DNA from: Rhizobium aethiopicum
Lineage (GTDB): Bacteria; Pseudomonadota; Alphaproteobacteria; Rhizobiales; Rhizobiaceae
Length of the DNA: 64,000 nucleotides
Direction of reading: 5' to 3'
Assembly (NCBI RefSeq): GCF_900094625.1
Contig: NZ_FMAJ01000001.1
Span: forward strand, 186,001-250,000
The notes beneath the pieces were generated by a model. It made no database searches. It saw nothing but the letters and a program-made list of their open reading frames with translations, and was not told where the DNA came from. Made by a program: the position numbers and the translations under genes. This document shows positions 33,606 through 41,106 of this stretch, piece after piece (the stretch's first letter is position 1; each line of letters starts with the position of its first letter).

Positions 33606-34388
33606 TTACGACATAATCAAGCCGCCATCGACATTGATCGTCTGGCCGGTGATGTAGGCGGCGTCGTCGCTGGCGAGGAAGGTCACCAGGCCGGCGACGT
33701 CCTCGCCGGAGCCGGCGCGTTTCATCGGGATGCCCTCGACCCATTCCTTCATCAGTTCGCCGGGCGCGTAGGTGCCGAGCAGCTTGCCCCAGACCTGGTC
33801 GTTATAGGCCCACATGTCGGTCTCGATGATGCCGGGGCAGAAGGCGTTGACGGTGATGTTCTCGGTCGCGACTTCCTTGGCGAGGCTCTGGGTGATGCCG
33901 ACGACGCCCATTTTCGAGGCGGCGTAGTGTGGCGTGAAGATGAAACCGTCACGGGCCTGGCCGGAGGCGGTGTTGATGATGCGGCCGCCGCGCTTGTGCT
34001 TGCGCATTCTCGCAATGGCCTCCTGGGCGCAGAGGAAGACGCCCTTGGTGTTGACGGCCATCACCTTGTCCCACTCGTTCTCGGTCAGGTCCTCGACGCG
34101 GGCGATGGTGATGACGCCGGCGTTCTGGATCGAGACGTCGACCGCGCCGAATTCCTTTTCGGCGGCATCATAAAGCGCAATGACACTGGCTTTATCGGTG
34201 ACATCGCCGATGAAAGAGATTGCCTTGCCGCCTTCGGTCCTGATCCCTTCGGCAACGCTGTGGACGAGGTCTTCATTGGCCGAGACGACGAGATTGGCGC
34301 CTTCGCGCGCAAAGCGCCTGGCGATCGCAGCGCCGATACCGCGGCTGGCCCCGGTGATGACGACAGTCTTTTGCTCAAAGCGTTTCAT
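33606..34388 (-). CDS. SDR-family polyol/diol-type dehydrogenase
   Basis: 260 residues. TGASRGIG at the nucleotide site, NAGV, catalytic SGQARDGFIFTPHYAASKMG with YxxxK, and NAFCPGIIETDMWAYNDQVWG, an extended substrate loop common in sorbitol/acetoin/polyol-type SDRs. TGQTINVDGGLIMS ends the protein. It lies downstream of the broken triosephosphate isomerase in the same orientation as the ABC/dehydrogenase operon, 209 bp from the other dehydrogenase, and may be read through from it or have its own promoter. Confidence 0.85.
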   Translation of the reverse strand: MKRFEQKTVVITGASRGIGAAIARRFAREGANLVVSANEDLVHSVAEGIRTEGGKAISFIGDVTDKASVIALYDAAEKEFGAVDVSIQNAGVITIARVEDLTENEWDKVMAVNTKGVFLCAQEAIARMRKHKRGGRIINTASGQARDGFIFTPHYAASKMGVVGITQSLAKEVATENITVNAFCPGIIETDMWAYNDQVWGKLLGTYAPGELMKEWVEGIPMKRAGSGEDVAGLVTFLASDDAAYITGQTINVDGGLIMS

Positions 34389-34439
34389 GGTCTTTCCTCG
34401 TTTCCTTCGATAAACAGCAAATCTGGGCGCGGCCTACTA

Positions 34440-34593
34440 ACCTGCGATCGTTATGGGAGCTGGAACGGTTGCTCGGCGTGAAGGGCGGGTAGACGACGAT
34501 ATCGCACGCCGTCATGCCCTTGGCCCCTTCACCGCCTCGATCTCAGCCAGGGAGGAGGTGAGATCATGCATTTTTCAGCGGCCGGCTTTTCAT
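34440..34593 (-). pseudogene. Triosephosphate isomerase-family remnant
   Basis: Four bases after the dehydrogenase stop, ATG 34593 opens MKSRPL, the usual TPI start (RPLVAGNWKMH). One frame over, KMHDLTSSLAEIEAV continues it, and the first frame resumes with GAKGMTACDIVVYPPFT, the TPI second-strand motif, ending at 34477. A weaker PITIAG match ends near 34440. The VAGNW segment is deleted, at least two frameshifts are present, and the remaining ~180 residues including the catalytic HSER and glutamate are gone. The position suggests that it was the next gene of the operon. Confidence 0.7.
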
Positions 34594-34597
34594 CGCA

Positions 34598-35386
34598 TCA
34601 CCAGCAGCAGAAACCGCCATCGACGAGAAGATCGACGCCGGTCACGAAACTTGCCGCGTTCGACAGCAAGAACACCGCCGGGCCGACCATCTCGTCGACC
34701 GCTGCCATGCGCTGCATAGGCGTCTGTTCTTCGAAGAGCTTGGTCTGGTGGACCATCTCCGGACGGGTGTTCATCGGCGTTGCGGTATAGCCGGGGGAGA
34801 TGGTGTTGACGCGAATGCCGCGTCCGACCCATTCCATGGCCAGAGACTTCGACATGTGGATGACGCCCGCCTTGGAGGCGTTGTAATGCGCCTGGCTCAG
34901 CCCGCGGTTGACGATCACGCCGGACATGGAGGCGATGTTGACGATGGAGCCGCGTCCATTCTTCAACATGGCGCGGGCCTCGGCCTGGCAGGACAGGAAT
35001 ATGCCTTTGAGGTTGATATCCATAAGCGTCTGATATTGATCCTCTTCCATCTCCTCCGCCGGATTGGCGTTGGCGATGCCTGCAGCGTTGACGGCGAGCG
35101 TCAGCGCACCGAGATCGGCTTCGGTCCGTGCCACGGCATCCGCAAGGGAGGATTTGTTCGTGACGTCAGCGGCGATCTGGATCGAGCGGCGGCCGGCGGC
35201 GCTGATATGTTCAGCCGTGCTGGCCAGTCCGTCATCGGTCCGGCGGTCGAGCAGGGCCACGTCGGCGCCGCACTGCGCAAGGCCGATGGCAATGCGCTGC
35301 CCGATGCCGCTCCCGGCACCGGTGACCATGGCCACCTGGCCGCTGAGATCGAAAAGCTTCGGGGCGTTCAGAGTGATGTCGGACAC
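34598..35386 (-). CDS. SDR-family dehydrogenase of the sugar/polyol cassette
   Basis: 262 residues. MVTGAGSGIGQRIAIGLA is the nucleotide site; LLDRRTDDG after the second strand carries an aspartate, which favours NAD. The catalytic residues are in IASMSGVIVNRGLSQAHYNASKAGVIH. The C-terminus GVDLLVDGGFCCW is characteristic of a subgroup found in polyol operons. The likely reaction is oxidation of a polyol to a ketose before phosphorylation by the cassette's kinase. It is 148 bp after the ABC ATPase gene with a palindromic repeat between them. Confidence 0.88.
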   Translation of the reverse strand: MSDITLNAPKLFDLSGQVAMVTGAGSGIGQRIAIGLAQCGADVALLDRRTDDGLASTAEHISAAGRRSIQIAADVTNKSSLADAVARTEADLGALTLAVNAAGIANANPAEEMEEDQYQTLMDINLKGIFLSCQAEARAMLKNGRGSIVNIASMSGVIVNRGLSQAHYNASKAGVIHMSKSLAMEWVGRGIRVNTISPGYTATPMNTRPEMVHQTKLFEEQTPMQRMAAVDEMVGPAVFLLSNAASFVTGVDLLVDGGFCCW

Positions 35387-35410
35387 CGCTCTTCCTTTCT
35401 CTGTTTGTTC

Positions 35411-35535
35411 AGAGCATTTCCGTTTTTCTTGGAGCCACGAAAATGCTCTACCTTTTTGTTTTCACGCAATTCCCGGGAGAATCGCTTCGCGCTTTGCCTG
35501 GCAAAACCGCTGCACAGTTTTGCTGGAACTGCTTT
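35411..35535. repeat. Rhizobial intergenic palindrome inside the sugar operon
   Basis: AGAGCATTTCCGT (35411-35423) pairs with ACGAAAATGCTCT (35437-35449) with one mismatch. The tail to about 35535 is of the AGAATCGCTTCGCGCTTTGCC type that follows such palindromes in rhizobia. It separates the ATPase and dehydrogenase genes. Confidence 0.6.
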
Positions 35536-37012
35536 AGATGGTAGCTAGCTCCATGACCGAAACGTCATTTGCCTGGTCACGATCAAGGATCCCCGCCTGC
35601 TTGCCTTGCGAAAGCACGAGAATGCGATTGGAGACGCCGAGAACTTCCTCCAAATCGGAGCTGACGACGATGACCGCCACACCCTGTTTGGCAAGATTGA
35701 CGATGATGTCGTAGATGCCGGCGCGGGCGCCGACGTCGATACCTCGCGTCGGCTCGTCGAGCACGACGACCTTGGGGTCGCGCAAGAGCCACTTCGCGAT
35801 CACGACCTTCTGCTGGTTGCCGCCGGAGAGATCCGAGGCGTACTGCTCGGCACGGCCCTTGACGCCGAACTTGGCCACCGCCTTTTCGGCAAAAGAGCGC
35901 TTGGCGCGCGGCGTGATCCAACCGCCACCGAGTTTGTCGAGATTGGCATAAATGATGTTCTCGCTGATCCGGTGTCCGACGATCAGACCCTGTGCCTTGC
36001 GGTCCTCCGGAACCATCACGATGCCCTTGGCGATCGCGTCCGCCGGATCGCGCAGCCTGAGTTCCTCGCCTTCCAGCTTGATCGAGCCAGCACTGATGGG
36101 ATCTGCGCCCGAAATCGCACGCACCAGTTCGGTGCGGCCGGCGCCGACCAACCCGGCGATGCCGAGAATTTCGCCGGCCCGCACCTCGAAGCTGACGTCA
36201 CGGAACGAGTTGTCCGGCGAGCTTAGGCCGGAGACTTGAAGTACCGGACGGTCCGTCGGAACGGGCAGGGCCGGGAACAGGCGGTCAAGCGGGCGTCCGA
36301 CCATGCTCTCGACAATCGTTCGCACCGGGGTGGCGCTGTCTGAGAATTCCTGCACCCGCTCCCCGTCGCGAAGCACGACGATGCGGTCGGTTATCTGCTT
36401 GATCTCTTCCATACGGTGGGAAATGTAGACGATGCCGACGCCTTCCGACCGAAGCTTCCGGACCTGTTCGAAGAGGGCTTCGGTCTCGGCGCCGCCTAGG
36501 GCGGCTGTCGGCTCATCGAGGATCAGAAGTTTCGCGTTTAGAGCCAACGCCTTGGCGATCTCGATGAGTTGTTGGTTTGCGGTGGAAAGGCCGGCGACCG
36601 TCCGCGTTGCGGGTATGTGAAGGTTCAAGCGCGCGAGCTGGTCCTGGGCCCGGCGAACCATGTGGGCACGGTCGACGACGCCATTCTTCATCGGCCAACG
36701 ACCGATGAAGACGTTTTCGGCGATCGACAGCTGCGGCAGAAGCTGCAGCTCCTGGTGGATCAGGACAACACCCTTGTCGATGGCTTCTCTTGGGGTGGCT
36801 GGGGCATAAGGCTGCCCCAGCCATGTCATCAATCCTTCGGAGGGCGTGCGGGATCCGGCGATGATGCCCGACAGCGTCGACTTGCCCGCTCCGTTTTCAC
36901 CGAGAAGTGCAACCACTTCCCCCGGATAGACGTCCAGGCTGACATTCTTCAGAACCTGGAGCGGCCCATACCACTTGGATATGCCCCTCAGGGAAAGAAC
37001 CGGATCAGTCAC
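35534..37012 (-). CDS. Sugar ABC transporter ATPase (RbsA/XylG type, two domains)
   Basis: 492 residues from GTG 37012, chosen because GAGGAGG at 37020-37026 is correctly placed. Domain 1 has Walker A GENGAGKST, Q-loop HQELQLLPQLS, signature LSTANQQLIEIAKAL and Walker B LLILDEPTA. Domain 2 has the degenerate Walker A GLVGAGRTE, signature LSGGNQQKVVIAKWL and VVVLDEPTRGIDVGA. This duplicated layout is specific to CUT2 carbohydrate importers for pentoses, hexoses, ribitol or erythritol-like substrates. Confidence 0.93.
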   Translation of the reverse strand: MTDPVLSLRGISKWYGPLQVLKNVSLDVYPGEVVALLGENGAGKSTLSGIIAGSRTPSEGLMTWLGQPYAPATPREAIDKGVVLIHQELQLLPQLSIAENVFIGRWPMKNGVVDRAHMVRRAQDQLARLNLHIPATRTVAGLSTANQQLIEIAKALALNAKLLILDEPTAALGGAETEALFEQVRKLRSEGVGIVYISHRMEEIKQITDRIVVLRDGERVQEFSDSATPVRTIVESMVGRPLDRLFPALPVPTDRPVLQVSGLSSPDNSFRDVSFEVRAGEILGIAGLVGAGRTELVRAISGADPISAGSIKLEGEELRLRDPADAIAKGIVMVPEDRKAQGLIVGHRISENIIYANLDKLGGGWITPRAKRSFAEKAVAKFGVKGRAEQYASDLSGGNQQKVVIAKWLLRDPKVVVLDEPTRGIDVGARAGIYDIIVNLAKQGVAVIVVSSDLEEVLGVSNRILVLSQGKQAGILDRDQANDVSVMELATI

Positions 37013-37040
37013 GGCACACCTCCTCAAGACCTTGAGTTCA

Positions 37041-37970
37041 TTACGGATGGTTGGCGATGAAGCCTGCGACGTTTTCCTTGGTTGTCAGCGTGGCATCCAG
37101 GAGCTGAACCGGGGGAACCTTTTCTCCGGCGACAAGCTTTGCGGCATTTTCAACCGCATCGCGGCCCATCTTCTGGGTCTGCTGTGTCGCAGTCACGTTG
37201 AAGACGCCCTTGCTGAGGGCTTCTAGCGCTGCGGTGTCGCCATCGAAGCCGCCGACCACGATCTTCTGCGACGGATTGGCGACCTTGATCGCCTGGGCGG
37301 CGCCAAGGGCGAGACCATCGGCCTGTGCGAACACGATCGAAACGTCCGGGTTAGCCTGCAGCATATTCTGCATGATCTGGAAGCCTTCGTCCTGGCTCCA
37401 GATGTTGGAGAACTGCTCGGCGACGACCTTGACATCAGGATATGCCTTCAGAGATTCACCGCAGCCCTTCGAGCGATCGACTTCCGGCGTCGTACCCTTC
37501 TGGCCATGGATGATCACCATTTTCCCCTTGCCGCCGGCTTCCTTCAGAATGTAGTCGCACACGGCCTTGGCAGAGGCGACGGAATCCGTTGCAAGGAATG
37601 TATCGCCCGGTGCGCCCTCGGCGTTGCGGTCGACGTTTACGACCGGGATGCCGGCGTTCTTCGCGAGCTTGACCGGAACCGTCGCAGCGGCCGCACCTGC
37701 CGGAATGTAGATCAGCGCGTCGATATTTTGGGTCAGAAGATCCTGGATCTGGTTGACCTGTGTCGGCCCATCGCCCTTTGCATCGACCGTGATGACTTCG
37801 ATGCCGCGCTTCTTGGCTTCGGCTTCGACCGATTGCTTGATCTGGTTGAAGAAGTTTGCCTGAAGGTTGGCAACGGCGAGGCCGAGCTTCTTCAGTTCCG
37901 CCGCCTGTACGGGTCCGAGCATGAGACCGAGCAGGGCAGCTGACGCGAGCATGGTGCGCGCAATTTTCAT
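37041..37970 (-). CDS. Sugar ABC transporter substrate-binding protein (RbsB type)
   Basis: 309 residues from ATG 37970 (GGAGGAACTACA upstream). The signal peptide ends PVQAAE. The peripla_BP_4 fold shows NFFNQIKQSVEAEAKKRGIEVITVDAKGD, DALIYIPAGAAAATVPVKLAKNAGIPVVNVDRNAEG and IVVGGFDGDTAALEAL. The D-R pair in NVDRNA and the N/D positions in FAQADG normally contact sugar hydroxyls. It delivers the cassette's substrate to the permease. The exact ligand cannot be read by eye. Confidence 0.93.
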   Translation of the reverse strand: MKIARTMLASAALLGLMLGPVQAAELKKLGLAVANLQANFFNQIKQSVEAEAKKRGIEVITVDAKGDGPTQVNQIQDLLTQNIDALIYIPAGAAAATVPVKLAKNAGIPVVNVDRNAEGAPGDTFLATDSVASAKAVCDYILKEAGGKGKMVIIHGQKGTTPEVDRSKGCGESLKAYPDVKVVAEQFSNIWSQDEGFQIMQNMLQANPDVSIVFAQADGLALGAAQAIKVANPSQKIVVGGFDGDTAALEALSKGVFNVTATQQTQKMGRDAVENAAKLVAGEKVPPVQLLDATLTTKENVAGFIANHP

Positions 37971-38055
37971 TGTAGTTCCTCCGTTGTTGATGGACCCTCG
38001 GGTATGTCCTCCCCCTCGGGGTATTGATCCGCTCCGACTTCCGGGGCGGAATTCC

Positions 38056-38078
38056 GGGTCCGCCAACGCGGCGGACCC
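38056..38078 (-). other. Strong hairpin between permease and binding-protein genes
   Basis: GGGTCCGCC (38056-38064) pairs perfectly with GGCGGACCC (38070-38078), a 9-bp stem with a 5-nt loop located 6 bp after the permease stop on the minus strand. No U-run follows, so an mRNA-stabilising or processing element is more likely than a full terminator. Confidence 0.6.
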
Positions 38079-38084
38079 CGTTCG

Positions 38085-39065
38085 TCAGGCGCGACGCCGA
38101 CGAATGGTCTCCGCGCCGACCGCAAGCACGATGACGATGCCGATGATCACCTGCTGAAGAAACGGCGAGACGTTGAGTAGATTGAGGCCGTTGCGAAGCA
38201 CGCCGATGATGAGAACGCCGATCAGCGTTCCGCCGATGCCGCCGGCGCCGCCGGAAAGCGAAGTGCCGCCGATGACGACCGCAGCGATGGTGTCCAGTTC
38301 ATAGCCCAGGCCACTGGAGGGCTGAACGGAATCCAGCCGAGCGGCGAGCACGATGCCGGCAAGTCCCGCAAGGACGGCGCTCACGACATAGACGCTGATC
38401 GTCACGAGCGGGACGTTGATACCGGCCAGCCGCGCGACTTCCGCGTTTCCGCCCACCGCATAGAGCATGCGACCTTCGGACCGGAAGTGGAGGAAAAGCC
38501 AGGCCGCAAGAACGACAGCCAGCATAAGGAACACCGTGGCCGTGATGACGCCGAAATGGCGATCGATCGCCAGCATCATGAACCAGTCGGGAAATCCGAC
38601 GATCTGCTGGCCGTCCGTGATCATGTTTGCAACGCCGCGGGCCGCCGACATCATTGCAAGAGTGGCAATGAAGGCTGGAACCCTGAACTGCGTCACCAGG
38701 AGTCCGACGATCAGGCCTGATACCGCCGAAGCAATCAGCGCAAAGGCGATTCCCACGGGCAGCGGAAGGCCGGCGACATTGGCGGTCCAGCCCATGACCA
38801 TCATCGCCAGGGCGAGTGCCGAGCCGACGGAGAGATCGATGCCGCCGATCAGGATGACGAACGTCATTCCGACCGCCATGATGCCGAGAACGGTGATCTG
38901 GTCGAGGATGTTGAGGCCGTTTCGAACCGAAAGAAACGTGTCCGTGCTGAGGCTCAGAAAGATGCAGAGCGCAAGCAGCCCCACGAGCGGGCCGGTAGCT
39001 CCCTTGAGCTTGCCCAGCCAGGCACCGGAAGAAAGCCTGTGTTCATTGATATCGAGCGCCACCAT
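38085..39065 (-). CDS. Sugar ABC transporter permease (RbsC type)
   Basis: 326 residues, RBS GGAGGAGCA before ATG 39065. About nine to ten hydrophobic segments. The conserved BPD_transp_2 block is MAVGMTFVILIGGIDLSVGSALALAMMVMG, followed by TLAMMSAARGVANMITDGQQI and AVGGNAEVARLAGI. The C-terminal block GTSLSGGAGGIGGTLIGVLIIGVLRNGLNLL is also typical of RbsC. It is the first gene of the minus-strand operon, unlike the usual binding-protein-first order, and is read from the divergent promoter region with the operators. Confidence 0.93.
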   Translation of the reverse strand: MVALDINEHRLSSGAWLGKLKGATGPLVGLLALCIFLSLSTDTFLSVRNGLNILDQITVLGIMAVGMTFVILIGGIDLSVGSALALAMMVMGWTANVAGLPLPVGIAFALIASAVSGLIVGLLVTQFRVPAFIATLAMMSAARGVANMITDGQQIVGFPDWFMMLAIDRHFGVITATVFLMLAVVLAAWLFLHFRSEGRMLYAVGGNAEVARLAGINVPLVTISVYVVSAVLAGLAGIVLAARLDSVQPSSGLGYELDTIAAVVIGGTSLSGGAGGIGGTLIGVLIIGVLRNGLNLLNVSPFLQQVIIGIVIVLAVGAETIRRRRA

Positions 39066-39111
39066 TGCTCCTCCCTATGCTTAGGCCTGTATCCGATATT
39101 CGTTTCAGCTG

Positions 39112-39125
39112 AGAATAAATATTCA
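39112..39125 (-). promoter_or_regulatory. Operator copy 1 (TGAATA-TT-TATTCT), ABC operon side
   Basis: Read on the minus strand the site is TGAATATTTATTCT, a 6-2-6 inverted repeat with one mismatch, 47 bp upstream of the permease start. GTGAATATTTAT of this site is repeated exactly, in opposite orientation, at the second copy. Candidate binding site of the SorC-type regulator. Confidence 0.6.
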
Positions 39126-39214
39126 CCACTGCTGGAAAATTCATTAACAACTTGTTTTCCGGCTGTCAACAAGATTTGCCCAAGTGTACGCTGTCGATGC
39201 TTTCGCTTAGGGGC

Positions 39215-39265
39215 TTGACTAATCGGCTTGTTATGCAAAAATATTGAAGAGTGAATATTTATGCA
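39215..39265 (+). promoter_or_regulatory. Transketolase promoter with operator copy 2
   Basis: A -35 box TTGACT lies at 39215-39220 and an AT-rich -10 (AATATT) at about 39239-39244. The operator TGAATA-TT-TATGCA occupies 39252-39265, just downstream of the -10, where a bound repressor would block initiation. It is 12 bp upstream of the transketolase ATG. Confidence 0.55.
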
Positions 39266-39277
39266 CACGAGGAACCC

Positions 39278-40087
39278 ATGGATACGACAGAACTTGAGCG
39301 TATCGCCCGCGAGATCCGGTTGCGCGATCTACAGGCGGTTTTTGAAGCTGGCGCCGGCCACATCGGCGGCGAGATGTCGGTCATCGACATTTTGACGGCG
39401 CTCTATTTTCGTGTGCTGAAAGTGTGGCCGGATCAGCCCAAACATCCCGATCGCGACAGGTTCGTTCTTTCAAAGGGGCATACGGCCTGCGCTCTGTATG
39501 TGACGCTCGCAAAACGAGGCTTCATCCCGGAGGACGAGATTTCCACCTTCCTGCAGCCGCATTCGAGGCTGAACGGGCACCCGAATTGCAACAAGGTTCC
39601 CGGCGTCGAGACGAATACCGGGCCGCTCGGCCACGGTCTTCCGGTCGCAGTCGGAATGGCGAAGGCCGCCAAGCTCGCCGGCGCGAAATATCACACCTAC
39701 GTCGTCACGGGCGACGGTGAGATGCAGGAGGGCTCCAACTGGGAGGCGATCATGGCGGCAGCCCAGTTCAACCTCGACAACTTGACGCTGGTCATCGATC
39801 ACAACAGGTTCCAGCAGGGCGCCGCGCTCGCCGAAACCAATGATCTCGCCCCGCTTCGTCCCAAGCTCGAAGCCTTCGATTGGGAGGTTACCGAGATCAA
39901 CGGCAACACTATGAGCGAAATCGTTCCTGCTCTCGAACACCGGGGATCAAGGCCGCATTGCATCGTCGCCCATACCAACAAGGGTCATGGAATCTCATTC
40001 ATGCAGGACCGGGTCGAGTGGCACCATAAGGTACCGACTAGGGAACAATACGAAATCGCATTGGCAGAATTGTCGGAGGCACTGTAA
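39278..40087 (+). CDS. Transketolase, N-terminal (TPP-binding) subunit
   Basis: 269 residues from ATG 39278 (GAGGAA upstream); GTG 39251 lies inside the operator and is not preferred. Motifs: GAGHIGGEMSVIDILTALYF, SKGHTACALYVTLAKRG, TGPLGHGLPVAVGMAKAAKLAG and the TPP/Mg2+ motif GDGEMQEGSNWEAIMAA with ...DHNRFQQG. It is the N-terminal half of a transketolase encoded as two genes. A one-base overlap (TAATG) couples it to the C-terminal subunit. Dedicated split transketolases of this sort occur in catabolic clusters, for example the apulose-4-phosphate enzyme AptAB. Confidence 0.92.
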   Translation: MDTTELERIAREIRLRDLQAVFEAGAGHIGGEMSVIDILTALYFRVLKVWPDQPKHPDRDRFVLSKGHTACALYVTLAKRGFIPEDEISTFLQPHSRLNGHPNCNKVPGVETNTGPLGHGLPVAVGMAKAAKLAGAKYHTYVVTGDGEMQEGSNWEAIMAAAQFNLDNLTLVIDHNRFQQGAALAETNDLAPLRPKLEAFDWEVTEINGNTMSEIVPALEHRGSRPHCIVAHTNKGHGISFMQDRVEWHHKVPTREQYEIALAELSEAL

Positions 40088-41043
40088 TGAACGCCCCAGT
40101 AAACCCACCCAAGCTCCACGACTGCCGCGACGCATTCGCTGCCACGCTTGAGCGTCTTGCCGCTGAAAACGAAACGCTCGTTGCCGTCTGCAACGACTCC
40201 GTCGGTTCCTCCAAGCTCGGCGGCTTCAAGTCGAAATTTCCCGAACGTCTCGTCAACGTCGGCATCGCGGAGCAGAATATGGTTGGCGTTGGAGCAGGTC
40301 TCGCCAATGGCGGGCGGCTTCCCTTCGTCTGCGCCGCCGCTCCGTTTCTCACCGGGCGGTCGCTGGAGCAGATTAAGGCCGACATCTCCTACTCGAATGC
40401 CAACGTCAAGCTGGTCGGCATTTCCTCGGGAATGGCCTATGGCGAACTCGGTCCGACGCATCACTCGATCGAAGACTTCGCCTGGACGCGGGTCCTGCCC
40501 AATCTTCCGGTCATTGCTCCTTGTGACCGCATCGAAACCGCCGCTGCCGTCGCCTGGGCCGCGACCTATGACGGGCCCTGCTTCCTGCGTCTGTCACGGG
40601 TTGGCGTGCCCGACCTGCTTCCGGAAGGCCATAAATTCGAACTTGGCAAGGCAAATCTCCTTCGCCAGGGGGGAGACGTCACTCTTATCGCGAACGGCAC
40701 CTTGACGCATCGCATTCTGAAGGCGGCCGAAATCCTCGCTGAGCGCGGCATCCAGGCCAGGGTGCTCAACCTTGCGACTGTTCGTCCGATCGACGAGGAG
40801 GCTATCATCGCCGCGGCAAGGGAAACCGGAGCGATCGTCACAGCCGAAGAGCATTCGATCTTCGGCGGGCTCGGCTCCGCCGTTGCCGAAGTGGTGGTCG
40901 ACAATGCGCCGGTGCCGATGAAGCGTCTCGGCGTCCCCGGCGTCTATGCCCCGACCGGTTCGGCAGAGTTCCTGCTCGACGAATTCGGGATGGCGCCGGC
41001 AGCAGTCGCCGACGCCGCGCAGGCGCTGATCAAGCGCAAGTAA
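40087..41043 (+). CDS. Transketolase, C-terminal (pyrimidine-binding) subunit
   Basis: 318 residues. The Pyr domain carries FPERLVNVGIAEQNMVGVGAGLA, in which the glutamate of GIAEQN activates the TPP aminopyrimidine. GELGPTHHSIEDFAWTRVLPNLPVIAPCD contains the substrate histidines and the loop that distinguishes sugar phosphates. The C-terminal transketolase domain (about 190-310) includes VTAEEHSIFGGLGSAVAEVV. It starts at the last base of the N-subunit stop codon. It forms a heterotetramer with that subunit. Confidence 0.92.
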   Translation: MNAPVNPPKLHDCRDAFAATLERLAAENETLVAVCNDSVGSSKLGGFKSKFPERLVNVGIAEQNMVGVGAGLANGGRLPFVCAAAPFLTGRSLEQIKADISYSNANVKLVGISSGMAYGELGPTHHSIEDFAWTRVLPNLPVIAPCDRIETAAAVAWAATYDGPCFLRLSRVGVPDLLPEGHKFELGKANLLRQGGDVTLIANGTLTHRILKAAEILAERGIQARVLNLATVRPIDEEAIIAAARETGAIVTAEEHSIFGGLGSAVAEVVVDNAPVPMKRLGVPGVYAPTGSAEFLLDEFGMAPAAVADAAQALIKRK

Positions 41044-41106
41044 CGGGATCAAGACTGGCCGAAACGCTTTTGCCATTTCGGCCGCCACCTGATCCGGGAG
41101 GATAGC

